Below the pieces are notes generated by a model that saw only the letters and a program-made list of their open reading frames with translations, was not told the origin of the DNA and ran no database searches. Shown piece after piece: positions 23,677 to 31,691 of a stretch of DNA of 45,598 nucleotides. The DNA comes from JAWPMV01 sp038527215 (lineage in GTDB: Bacteria; Bacteroidota; Bacteroidia; J057): NCBI GenBank assembly GCA_038527215.1, contig JBCBGC010000059.1:1-45598 (forward strand). The letters run 5' to 3'. The stretch's first letter is position 1. Each line of letters starts with the position of its first letter. Made by a program: the position numbers and the translations under genes.

Positions 23677-24195
23677 ATGAAACAAGTCGAAAAAAGCATG
23701 TTGCTATTGGCCGGGATATCAGGGATCGCGGCCTTCTTCCTGCCCTTCCTCCACCTGGCAAAATTCCTCAAGCTGGATCTCTTTTACAGTGGGTGGACCG
23801 TCCTCCAGGCTGTGTTGGATCAGGCCGGACTCATTTCTTCCAAAGGAGGCAGTAGGCTGGCTGGCTTCGTGGCCGACCAATGGCAAAGCAGTGCAGAACT
23901 CATGGACTATGTAGGCTTTGTGGGAATGATTCTCCTTTTGCTAGCCCCCTTTTTTCTGGCTTTATTTTCCACAGGATATCTCATCAAGGGCATCAAAGGA
24001 GGCAGCTATAAAACAGGCCTGATTTTCTTCTTGAGTTTTTCCTTCTTCATTTGGCTTTCCCTTTTTATGGGGGGGCAGGAATACCATCTCACCATCAATT
24101 TCTTCAAGCGGGCCGGTCTGGGCTATTGGTTGGCGGGTGGAAGCATTCTCCTCGCCTGGATTTCAGGCATTATTGGCCGTCTTAGCAGGGGCTAA
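23677..24195 (+). CDS. Four-helix membrane protein of unknown function, copy 1
   Basis: A 172-residue hydrophobic protein with about four transmembrane segments (roughly 8-26, 78-103, 112-132, 148-167). I do not recognise a named family. It shares a pattern with the next gene: an AAFFLPFLH-type first helix, GYLIKGIKGGSYKTG before helix three, and NFFKRAGLGYWLAGG before the last helix. The two are paralogues from tandem duplication. No charged residues typical of transport or catalysis stand out in the membrane parts. It sits behind the efflux operon's terminator, so it is a separate unit. Confidence 0.75.
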   Translation: MKQVEKSMLLLAGISGIAAFFLPFLHLAKFLKLDLFYSGWTVLQAVLDQAGLISSKGGSRLAGFVADQWQSSAELMDYVGFVGMILLLLAPFFLALFSTGYLIKGIKGGSYKTGLIFFLSFSFFIWLSLFMGGQEYHLTINFFKRAGLGYWLAGGSILLAWISGIIGRLSRG

Positions 24196-24314
24196 TTTGC
24201 TAGAACTCTTACAGGTATAGATAAATTTTAATAATTTGTAGGCTGATTTAGACTTTCAGCGAATTTTGGGGTCTATAACTACAAAAACCGGGATGACTTT
24301 TAAGCCTCAAGCTC

Positions 24315-24854
24315 ATGAAACTCGATCGAATTTTTCTTATTCTCAGCGGGCTACTTTGTGTAGCCGCCGCCTTCTTTCCTTTCTTTCACTCCTCCTATCT
24401 CCTTGACGGCCATATGAGCCCCAGTGGGTATAACTATGTGATGGCTACCCTGGGTCAATTTGGCGTGGTAAGTTTTGAACAAGGCACTTCTCTCCCAGAC
24501 ATGATCTGGAATTTATTTAATAGTGCCAGCCAACCGATGGATTATCTCATGCTGGCCGGCTTGGGATTGGTGTTGGCTGGACCCGTAATTTTTGCCCTCT
24601 ATGGTTTGGGCTACATCCTCCGTGGTCTTCGCGGAAAGCAGTACAGAAATGGTATTTTCTTCGCTATCCTATTCTTAGGGCTGTCTTGGGCTACCCTTTA
24701 TTTCCTGAGCCCTGAAATGGTTTCAACCTTATTTGGTGGAGACAGAGATACCCCCATCAATTTCTTTGGTTTAGCCGGATTGGGATACTGGATGGGCTTC
24801 GGCGGCATGATTGCAGCGGCCTTTTCCCTCTTCTTTGCAAAGAATCTTGAATAA
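24315..24854 (+). CDS. Four-helix membrane protein of unknown function, copy 2
   Basis: A 179-residue paralogue of the preceding gene with the same four-helix layout. Matching landmarks are VAAAFFPFFH in helix one, GYILRGLRGKQYRNGIFF before helix three and INFFGLAGLGYWMGFGG before helix four. The loop between helices one and two (residues 30-75) is soluble, probably periplasmic, and is the most divergent part. The 119-bp gap between the copies is AT-rich and could hold a promoter, but no exact consensus was found. Function unknown. Confidence 0.75.
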   Translation: MKLDRIFLILSGLLCVAAAFFPFFHSSYLLDGHMSPSGYNYVMATLGQFGVVSFEQGTSLPDMIWNLFNSASQPMDYLMLAGLGLVLAGPVIFALYGLGYILRGLRGKQYRNGIFFAILFLGLSWATLYFLSPEMVSTLFGGDRDTPINFFGLAGLGYWMGFGGMIAAAFSLFFAKNLE

Positions 24855-24945
24855 TTTTCAACAAAAAGTGTAATAATTCGCTTAAAAAGTGCGTCTAATA
24901 AGGCGAATACAATGTACAATTGTCAAAAATCCTAAATCCATAAAA

Positions 24946-25683
24946 ATGAATCTATTCACAAAGAGATTTCTAACCCTTACCCTCAGCATGGTGGCGATGG
25001 TAAGCCTTTCTCAGGCCCAAACCCTCGAATCCATCCTTGCTAGCCACTATGAAGTGATGGGATACGAAAAACTTACCAAAGTAGCCGGTATCACCATGGA
25101 AGGTGTGATGAACATGGAAACGCCTCAAGGTCCTATGGAGCTTGAAATGAAAAATATCAAAACCCAAGACGGAAAGAGCTTCAGCGAAGTAACCATCCCT
25201 CAGTTTGGCATGACCGTAAAAACCGTTTTTGATGGGGAAGAAGGTTGGATGATCAACCCTATGCAGGGTGAAAAGGCTCAGCCTATGCCAGAAGAAGCCC
25301 TGGAATCTGTAAAAGAGCAGGCCTCTATCGCTGGTCCCTTGTATAACTATGAAGAAAATGGGTATAAAGTAAGCCTGGAAGGTGAATCTGACGTGGACGG
25401 GTCTCCTACCTTCAAATTGAAAGTGGAGAAAGAAGGAAGCGAAAATGTTTCCTATTACCACCTCGACCAGGAAGCCTTCGTGATTCTCAAAATTGAGCAG
25501 TCCAACTTCATGCAGGGACAGCTCATCGAAGCTGAAGTTTTCCCTGGAAACTACAAAGCCGTTGATGGCATCATGTTCCCATTCAGCATGGAAACTTCTG
25601 CTGGCGGGCAAGAAATGGAAATGATCTTCGATACCATTGAGATCAACGAGGAAGTAGATCAGTCTCTGTTCGAAAAACCTTAA
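24946..25683 (+). CDS. Periplasmic LolA-like protein (outer membrane lipoprotein-sorting-like)
   Basis: A 245-residue exported protein. The signal peptide ends near residue 24 (SQAQ). The mature part starts TLESILASHYEVMGYEKL and continues in alternating beta strands (ITMEGVMNME, VKTVFDGEEGWMINP, FKLKVEKEGSENVSYYHLD), the half-barrel layout of the LolA/LolB-like fold. Bacteroidota genomes carry many such proteins, often of unknown role; a true lipoprotein chaperone function is not shown. The ATG at 24946 begins the signal peptide; the longer frame from 24889 adds residues with no similarity. A terminator follows directly. Confidence 0.8.
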   Translation: MNLFTKRFLTLTLSMVAMVSLSQAQTLESILASHYEVMGYEKLTKVAGITMEGVMNMETPQGPMELEMKNIKTQDGKSFSEVTIPQFGMTVKTVFDGEEGWMINPMQGEKAQPMPEEALESVKEQASIAGPLYNYEENGYKVSLEGESDVDGSPTFKLKVEKEGSENVSYYHLDQEAFVILKIEQSNFMQGQLIEAEVFPGNYKAVDGIMFPFSMETSAGGQEMEMIFDTIEINEEVDQSLFEKP

Positions 25684-25711
25684 GGAATCTTCATATTCCA
25701 TTGAAAAAATC

Positions 25712-25746
25712 AGAAGCGGGGAAGGATGCTTTCTCGCTTCTTTTTT
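25712..25746 (+). terminator. Intrinsic terminator after the LolA-like gene
   Basis: AGAAGCG at 25712-25718 pairs with CGCTTCT ending at 25741. The stem continues inward with two G-T pairs to a GATG loop at 25725-25728, and six T follow. The ATG inside this loop is not a credible start for the next gene. Confidence 0.85.
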
Positions 25747-25767
25747 ATACACCCTAACCTAAAAATT

Positions 25768-28700
25768 GTGTCCCCTTTAAAACTTCCCATTCTCATTAGC
25801 CTTTTGGGATGGGCCACTTTCTCTTTTGGCCAGTCCCCTACCCCTAAACCCGTCAAACTCACCGAAAAATCCTTTGGTCAACCGGTAGCTCGACACATTG
25901 GACCGGCGACCATGAGTGGTCGTATTACTTCCTTAGACGCTTCTGTCAAAGATCCCCGGATATTGTATGTGGGTTCTGCGGGAGGAGGCGTATGGAAATC
26001 CACCAACGCTGGCACTACTTTCAAGCCCATCTTTGAAGATCATCCGCAGGCCATCGGGGCCATCACCATGGACCAGGACCACCCGGATACTGTTTGGGTA
26101 GGCACCGGAGAACCCTGGCCTCGTAACAGTACTTCCGTAGGCTATGGCGTTTACAAAACCACCAACGGCGGCAGAAGGTGGCGCTCCATGGGATTGGAGG
26201 AAACCGAAAGAATCAGCAAAATTCTCATTCATCCTGAAAATAAAAATACCGTTTGGGTAGCTGCCCTCGGTCATCTTTGGGGAAGCAACGAGGAAAGAGG
26301 GGTGTTTATGAGTGAAGATGGGGGTAAAAACTGGACCAAAGTCCTCTATGTGGATGAAAACACTGGCTGTGCCAGTTTAGCCATCGATCCCCAAAATCCA
26401 GACATCCTCTACGCAGGCATGTGGGACTTCCGGCGAAGAGCCTATGACTTTCGCTCTGGTGGACCGGGCAGCGGTCTGTATCGCTCCGTAGATGGAGGGA
26501 AAAACTGGGATAAAGTGGAAAGTGATGCGTTCAGGGAAGGTACCTTAGGCCGAATAGCAGTGGCTACCTCTCCCGTAAAGCCATATTATGCCTACGCGAT
26601 CATCGAGGCGGACACCTCAAAACTCTATCGCTCTGCTGACCAGGGAGAAAGCTGGGAAGCCATTTCCGACAACAACGTCCTGGCCAATCGACCTTTTTAT
26701 TTCTCCCTCCTTGTACCCGATCCAGTAGACAGTGCTCGTTTGTATAAGCCTGGCACGACCCTCTTTTCCAGTAAGGATGGAGGAGAAAAATGGAGTGGCG
26801 CTGCCTTTGGCGGTGGCGGAGGGACCCACAGTGACCACCATGCGCTGTGGATAGACCCCAACAACCCGGATTTTATGTACTTAGGGACCGATGGTGGGGT
26901 CTATGTTTCGGTTGATCAGGCAAAAACCTGGCGGATCATGCGCAACCTGCCGGTTTCTCAGTTTTATCATGTGAGCTTTGATGCGGAGACGCCTTACAAT
27001 GTCTTTGGAGGCTTGCAGGACAATGGCTCCTGGATTGGGCCCTCCACCAGTCCTGGCGGAATCAACAATGCCGATTGGAAAGGCATAGGCTTCGGAGATG
27101 GCTTTGTGGTGCTTGCTGATCCTTCTGAGCGTGGCACCTATTATTGGGAGTCCCAGGGCGGTAACCTCAATCGCTACGATTCCCGGATCGGAGAACGCAA
27201 GTCCATTCAACCCCTGGGTCAGTACGAAAATGCCGAACTGCGTTTTAATTGGAATACGCCTTTCGTCTTCGGACAGGCCAATCGCAAGAATTTTTATCTG
27301 GGCTCGCAGTTCCTTTTCAAGTCTACCGATCAAGGAGACACCTGGGAAAAAATATCTCCCGACCTGACCACCAACGACCCGGAAAAACAACAGCAGGAAT
27401 CCTCAGGCGGCCTGACCGTCGATAATTCTACCGCGGAGAACCATTGTACCATCATCAGCATTCAGGAATCTCCCTTAAACGAGCAGATCATTTGGGTAGG
27501 AACCGATGATGGCAACCTGCAGGTTACCAAAGACGGCGGCAAAAGCTGGGATAATGTTACGGCCAACCTGCCTGATGTTCCCGAACATACCTGGGTCTCT
27601 TATGTAGAACCCAGCCCCCATGATGCGCAAAGTTGCTTTGTAACCCTCGATGGGCACCGCAATGGAGACAAAAACCCTTATGTATTCGAAAGTCGGGATT
27701 TGGGAAAAACCTGGACCAATCTTTCTTCGCCAGATATTCCGGCCTATTGCCACGTCATCAAGCAAGATCCGGTAGCAGCAAATGTGCTCTTTTTGGGGAC
27801 AGAACTTGGCCTGTATATCAGTGTGGAAGGCGGTAAAAGATGGATCAGATATGGCGGGAATGTGCCTCAGGTATCCATCAGAGACATGGCCATTCATCCA
27901 GAAAAACATGACCTCATCCTGGCCACCCACGGACGGGGCATCATGATCTTGGATGATATCAGCCCCCTGAGAGGATTGAATGACGATATCCTACAACAAG
28001 ATGTAGCCTTTTTGCCAGCTCGTCCTTTCCCCATTAAACCCCAGACTACGGTCCAATCCTTCCCAGGCAGCGATGAATTTACCGGAGAAAATCCTCCTAC
28101 CATCGCTTCCATCTACTATTATCTGAAGAAACGCCATTTATTCGGCGATCTATACCTGGAGGTATTTGATCTGGAGGGGAATTTACTCCGTAAATTGCCA
28201 GCCGGTAAACGACAGGGCATCAACCGGGTAGAATTTGCGACCCGAAGTAAAGCTCCCAAATTGCCCCGCTCCAATACGCTGGCTTTTCAGGCTGCCTTTG
28301 GGCCCAGCTTACCCCCTGGAGATTACAAAGTACGTCTCACCCGTAATGATGATCAGTATGAGACCACGGTAAAACTCGTACTGGATCCAAATTCTCCCCA
28401 TACGGACGCTGACCGATTAGCCAACATCCAAGCTACTCAGAGAGCCTATGATATGATCGAGGAGATGGGGTATCAAGTGCAGCGGGTAACCGAATTGAGT
28501 GAACAAGCTAAAGCCAGGTCTGAAGCAGTTTCTAATAAGAAGCTCAAAACGCAGCTCACAGCCATGGCAGATACCTGGGAAGCGCGCCGAAAAACCCTGG
28601 TGGCTACCAAAACCGGCGGCATCACGGGAGAAGTCAGGGTACGGGAGAGGCTTGCTGGTGCCTATGGTAGCATTTCCAGTTACACCGGAAAGCCTACTCA

Positions 28701-28875
28701 GTCCCAGATAAGGGTACTGGATCAGATTGAAGTCATCCTCCAATCGCTCGATGGGGATCTTGATGAAGTGGTTAATACCGGCTTACCTGCCATTAACAAA
28801 AAGCTAAAGCGGGCCAAACAGGAAGAAATCAGCCTGATCACCCGAGAAGCATTTCAAGCAGAATCAGATAAATAG
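25768..28875 (+). CDS. Secreted BNR/sortilin-like (VPS10) beta-propeller protein
   Basis: An exported protein of about 1035 residues. From the GTG at 25768 it starts with a good signal peptide (LPILISLLGWATFSFGQ). Many Asp-box-like repeats follow: GGGVWKSTNAGTTF, GVYKTTNGGRRWRS, GVFMSEDGGKNWTK, GLYRSVDGGKNWDK, LYRSADQGESWE, GGVYVSVDQAKTWR, LFKSTDQGDTWE, LQVTKDGGKSWD. These form propellers as in sialidase and VPS10/sortilin domains. The C-terminal 300 residues contain a beta domain and a helical bundle (about 900-1035). Relatives are often annotated as glycosyl hydrolases, but no catalytic set is visible, so a binding or scaffold role is equally possible. An upstream ATG (25726) lies in the terminator loop and is rejected. 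Confidence 0.87.
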   Translation: MSPLKLPILISLLGWATFSFGQSPTPKPVKLTEKSFGQPVARHIGPATMSGRITSLDASVKDPRILYVGSAGGGVWKSTNAGTTFKPIFEDHPQAIGAITMDQDHPDTVWVGTGEPWPRNSTSVGYGVYKTTNGGRRWRSMGLEETERISKILIHPENKNTVWVAALGHLWGSNEERGVFMSEDGGKNWTKVLYVDENTGCASLAIDPQNPDILYAGMWDFRRRAYDFRSGGPGSGLYRSVDGGKNWDKVESDAFREGTLGRIAVATSPVKPYYAYAIIEADTSKLYRSADQGESWEAISDNNVLANRPFYFSLLVPDPVDSARLYKPGTTLFSSKDGGEKWSGAAFGGGGGTHSDHHALWIDPNNPDFMYLGTDGGVYVSVDQAKTWRIMRNLPVSQFYHVSFDAETPYNVFGGLQDNGSWIGPSTSPGGINNADWKGIGFGDGFVVLADPSERGTYYWESQGGNLNRYDSRIGERKSIQPLGQYENAELRFNWNTPFVFGQANRKNFYLGSQFLFKSTDQGDTWEKISPDLTTNDPEKQQQESSGGLTVDNSTAENHCTIISIQESPLNEQIIWVGTDDGNLQVTKDGGKSWDNVTANLPDVPEHTWVSYVEPSPHDAQSCFVTLDGHRNGDKNPYVFESRDLGKTWTNLSSPDIPAYCHVIKQDPVAANVLFLGTELGLYISVEGGKRWIRYGGNVPQVSIRDMAIHPEKHDLILATHGRGIMILDDISPLRGLNDDILQQDVAFLPARPFPIKPQTTVQSFPGSDEFTGENPPTIASIYYYLKKRHLFGDLYLEVFDLEGNLLRKLPAGKRQGINRVEFATRSKAPKLPRSNTLAFQAAFGPSLPPGDYKVRLTRNDDQYETTVKLVLDPNSPHTDADRLANIQATQRAYDMIEEMGYQVQRVTELSEQAKARSEAVSNKKLKTQLTAMADTWEARRKTLVATKTGGITGEVRVRERLAGAYGSISSYTGKPTQSQIRVLDQIEVILQSLDGDLDEVVNTGLPAINKKLKRAKQEEISLITREAFQAESDK

Positions 28876-28889
28876 GCAATAAACATTCA

Positions 28890-28929
28890 TCCCCACCTTT
28901 TGGTCTGATCCGAAAGGTGGGGATTTTTT
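28890..28929 (+). terminator. Intrinsic terminator after the propeller gene
   Basis: TCCCCACCTTT (28890-28900) pairs perfectly with AAAGGTGGGGA (28913-28923), followed by six T. The minus-strand side has no U-tract, so it mainly serves the plus strand. Confidence 0.92.
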
Positions 28930-28945
28930 ATGGACAAAATTCACA

Positions 28946-29650
28946 TCAGGATGAAGCTCTTTTTCTCAGGGTACCAAACCCAGTGATATGGCGATAGACT
29001 TCGGGATTACCCTCATAGGTCACGGCTCCTAATCCGGTGATGGAAACCTCAAGGTTCTCAGCGGCAAATACCTTGGCCGCTCCTGTCCCTTTCAACTCAA
29101 CCTCAACCGCCTGGGCGTTCAATTCATAGGCCATCACATTGGCTGCACCGCCCAGGTTCAATTCGGCTGACCGGACCTGCCCACGAAGTTTCATGCTTCC
29201 CGCTCCGGCTAATTTGGCATTCAGGGCGCGGTAATCCAGGGCAAGCTGCCAGTCCCCGGCGCCAGCCAGATGGAGGCGTAACTTATCTCCTGAAAGGGCA
29301 TCCTGGCTCCATATATCCACTGTACCAGAAGTCTTAATCAAGCGATACTCAGGACTAGAAATATACAATCGTGTCTTTTTAAGGTTGCCGCGTTTCTTAT
29401 CCATGCGGATCACCAACACTCCATCCTCCACTTCAGAGGTGATGTGGTTCATCAATTTTGAACCAGCTTCAACCTGTAGAGCGTGTCTTTTATCCTGCTT
29501 TAACAGTACTTCGAAATTGCCCTTGATATCTACACTGTGGAAATCCTTGATATCCCTGGATTCGCGGAGGAAGGAGGAGCCTGCGGTGGACGTGGACAAA
29601 GAGAGGAGTATTCCCGCCCAAAGGAGGCAGGAGATGATCAAGCGTTTCAT
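28946..29650 (-). CDS. DUF2807 (GIN-domain) exported protein, copy 2
   Basis: A 234-residue protein with a signal peptide (about 1-22). The DUF2807 'head GIN' domain opens with DFHSVDIKGNFEVLLKQ and consists of a right-handed beta-helix-like series of strands with repeated G-A-G/G-G-A steps: LAGAGDWQL, LAGAGSMKL, LGGAANVMA, LKGTGAAKV, ITGLGAVTY. It ends HITGFGTLRK. The family was proposed as adhesin-like, but the role is unproven. No lipobox is seen here, unlike its neighbour. It follows a second DUF2807 gene on the same strand; a hairpin lies between the two. Confidence 0.88.
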   Translation of the reverse strand: MKRLIISCLLWAGILLSLSTSTAGSSFLRESRDIKDFHSVDIKGNFEVLLKQDKRHALQVEAGSKLMNHITSEVEDGVLVIRMDKKRGNLKKTRLYISSPEYRLIKTSGTVDIWSQDALSGDKLRLHLAGAGDWQLALDYRALNAKLAGAGSMKLRGQVRSAELNLGGAANVMAYELNAQAVEVELKGTGAAKVFAAENLEVSITGLGAVTYEGNPEVYRHITGFGTLRKRASS

Positions 29651-29723
29651 GTCTATCTGCGTTTGTTGTTTGATAAATAGACAGCGCTTGCCTCAAAGCC
29701 GTTGCATGAACCACATAAATAAA

Positions 29724-29747
29724 CCCCGACGGAGCAGTCCATCGGGG
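29724..29747 (-). terminator. Minus-strand terminator between the two DUF2807 genes
   Basis: CCCCGACGGA (29724-29733) pairs with TCCATCGGGG (29738-29747), 9 of 10 pairs, with a GCAG loop. On the minus strand TTTATTTATG follows. It ends the transcript of the lipoprotein DUF2807 gene. Confidence 0.65.
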
Positions 29748-29798
29748 TCCAAGCTCTCTTAATCTCATGATAGGTGATAAAGAGAGGGTGTCGATAAG

Positions 29799-30557
29799 TT
29801 ATCCTTCAGAAATCGAGCCCAGGCCCGAAACTTTTTTATTTACCTCGCTGGGCTTGCCCTTATACTTCACACTGCCCACCCCCGAAAGTTTGACATCGAG
29901 TTTTTCACTGGCATACACCCGTGCTGAACCAGCACCAGCCAGCGAAAGATCCAAATTCTCTACTTCTAAGGTATAGGCCTCCAGGTTCCCCGCACCATTA
30001 ATTTCGATACTGGCGTCATCCGCAGAACCGGCCAGGGTCATTTGGGAAGCACCAGAAATTTCGACTTCTAAGTCTGATACTTCCACCTCCAGATCCACTG
30101 CGCCTGCCCCTTTTATGTCAAAATCCATTTCATTGCCACTCAAGGTTCCATTGCTGTTGACAGAAGCGGCTCCCCCGATCTCAAAAGACTCAAATTCTTT
30201 AGCAACTATTTTTACTTTAATCCCCTCCCGACTCTGAAAATTGAATTTCTTCTCACTTCTGATGTGCAATACCCCATCCTCTACCACTACTTTTAGTTTG
30301 TCCAGTAACTCCTGAGGCGCATCTATTTCACAGCTCGCTTCAGAACCCTGGACGAGTTCTACTTCAAACGCACCGCCAATTTTTACCCGGGTAAATGGAT
30401 CTACATCAAAGGCTGTACTGACAATAGGTCCATCCATGCTTATGTTAGCCTCCTCTTCTTCGCTGGAGGAAGAAAAGGTAAAACAGGCAGATAAAAAGCA
30501 GGCAGATAAGGCCAACATCAGGACCTTAAGGTTATTTTTACGTGCAGGCTTGTTCAT
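29799..30557 (-). CDS. DUF2807 (GIN-domain) lipoprotein, copy 1
   Basis: A 252-residue protein. The signal LMLALSACFLSACF offers a lipobox (LSAC; second Cys about residue 25). A serine/glutamate-rich linker precedes a DUF2807 domain (DPFTRVKIGGAFEVELVQG) with repeated turns IGGAASV, IKGAGAV, ISGASQM, INGAGNL, LAGAGSA, LSGVGSV and VSGLGSI. Relative to its paralogue downstream it is more acidic and lipid-anchored. The ATG at 30557 begins the signal peptide; the frame from 30629 adds residues without export features. Confidence 0.88.
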   Translation of the reverse strand: MNKPARKNNLKVLMLALSACFLSACFTFSSSSEEEEANISMDGPIVSTAFDVDPFTRVKIGGAFEVELVQGSEASCEIDAPQELLDKLKVVVEDGVLHIRSEKKFNFQSREGIKVKIVAKEFESFEIGGAASVNSNGTLSGNEMDFDIKGAGAVDLEVEVSDLEVEISGASQMTLAGSADDASIEINGAGNLEAYTLEVENLDLSLAGAGSARVYASEKLDVKLSGVGSVKYKGKPSEVNKKVSGLGSISEG

Positions 30558-30683
30558 GATATTTGAGAAATTATGGGTTAACAGTTTTAAAGATGCCCCT
30601 TTTAAGGTAAGCGTTGAAAGAATAAACAAAAAATCCTGATTTCAGGTTAATCCCCTTTGATTCTTTATCCCTTCTACCCATTT

Positions 30684-31586
30684 ATGCTTTATATCTCCTG
30701 GTCTCCTTTATACTGCCACCCTTTGCCGGAAGGGCATAGGTTCCCTATGGAGAAGTATGAATTGATCCCGGAGCAACTGCTGTATGAAGGAACCATCCAA
30801 TCAGAAAATTTATATGATCCGGGCAAAATAGATGAGCCCACCATTTTACTTACCCATGAAGCAGCCTACTGGGAAAAGCTCAAGCATCAACACCTGAGCA
30901 AAAAAGAGATCCGCAAAGTGGGCTTCCCCTTGAGTCCCCTATTGGTAGAAAGAGCGATCAGCATCCCCAAGGGAACCATCCAAAATTCCATGTTTGCGAT
31001 GGAATATGGGGTTGCTATCAATGGCGCAGGTGGTACGCATCATGCTTTCACGAACCGGGGAGAAGGCTTTTGTTTGTTGAACGATATAGCCATAGCCGCC
31101 AACTGGTTGCTGGCAGAAGGATTGGTGCAGCGGGTGCTAGTCGTAGACCTTGACGTGCATCAAGGCAATGGTACCGCCCAGATTTTTCAGGACGATCCCA
31201 GGGTTTTTACCTTTAGTATGCATTGTCAGGCAAACTATCCTTTGCAAAAAGAAACCTCTGATTTGGATATCGGCCTTCCAGTAGGCGCAGGAGATGAATA
31301 CTATCTTAATCAGCTCCGGCATCACCTTCCGCCATTGCTTGACCAGGTCGAACCAGATTTCATCTTCTACCTTTCAGGGGTAGATATTCTCCACACGGAT
31401 AAATTGGGTCGTCTGGGGTGTAGTTTACAGGGCTGCCATGAGAGAGATTCCTTTGTCCTATCCCTGTGCCATCGTCATCAGATTCCCGTAGTCATCTCCC
31501 TGGGTGGTGGCTATTCTCCCCAAATCAAGGACATCGTAGAAGCCCATTGCCAAACCTTCCGAATTGCCACTGATCTTTGGTTTTAG
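30684..31586 (+). CDS. Histone deacetylase superfamily protein, class IV (HDAC11)-like
   Basis: A 300-residue zinc deacetylase of the arginase/HDAC fold, cytosolic. It opens with SPLYCHPLPEGHRFPMEKY. The charge-relay histidines are His119-His120 (GGTHHAF), and the zinc ligands are Asp157 and His159 (DLDVHQGNG) and Asp234 (SGVDIL). The transition-state Tyr is in GGGY (277), so all catalytic residues are present. FTFSMHCQANYP and KETSDLDIGLPVGAGDEYYL match the HDAC11-like group, whose human member removes long-chain acyl groups. Bacterial substrates are unknown; acylated lysines, polyamines or acetoin-type small amides are possible. The ATG at 30684 fits the family start. Confidence 0.9.
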   Translation: MLYISWSPLYCHPLPEGHRFPMEKYELIPEQLLYEGTIQSENLYDPGKIDEPTILLTHEAAYWEKLKHQHLSKKEIRKVGFPLSPLLVERAISIPKGTIQNSMFAMEYGVAINGAGGTHHAFTNRGEGFCLLNDIAIAANWLLAEGLVQRVLVVDLDVHQGNGTAQIFQDDPRVFTFSMHCQANYPLQKETSDLDIGLPVGAGDEYYLNQLRHHLPPLLDQVEPDFIFYLSGVDILHTDKLGRLGCSLQGCHERDSFVLSLCHRHQIPVVISLGGGYSPQIKDIVEAHCQTFRIATDLWF

Positions 31587-31691
31587 TCAGCCGCATGAAC
31601 CTTTCATAAAAATGAATCAAGCTTCTAGCGACAATCCTTCTCGGAAAGAGGGAAATTTGGCTATATTGGGAGAAAATCAACCCCTAGTGCC

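Noticed and set aside
24970..25752. 260-codon minus-strand frame opposite the LolA-like gene
   Set aside because: Very rich in Phe and His, as expected for the complement of Glu/Lys-rich coding sequence; it also runs through the terminator hairpin.
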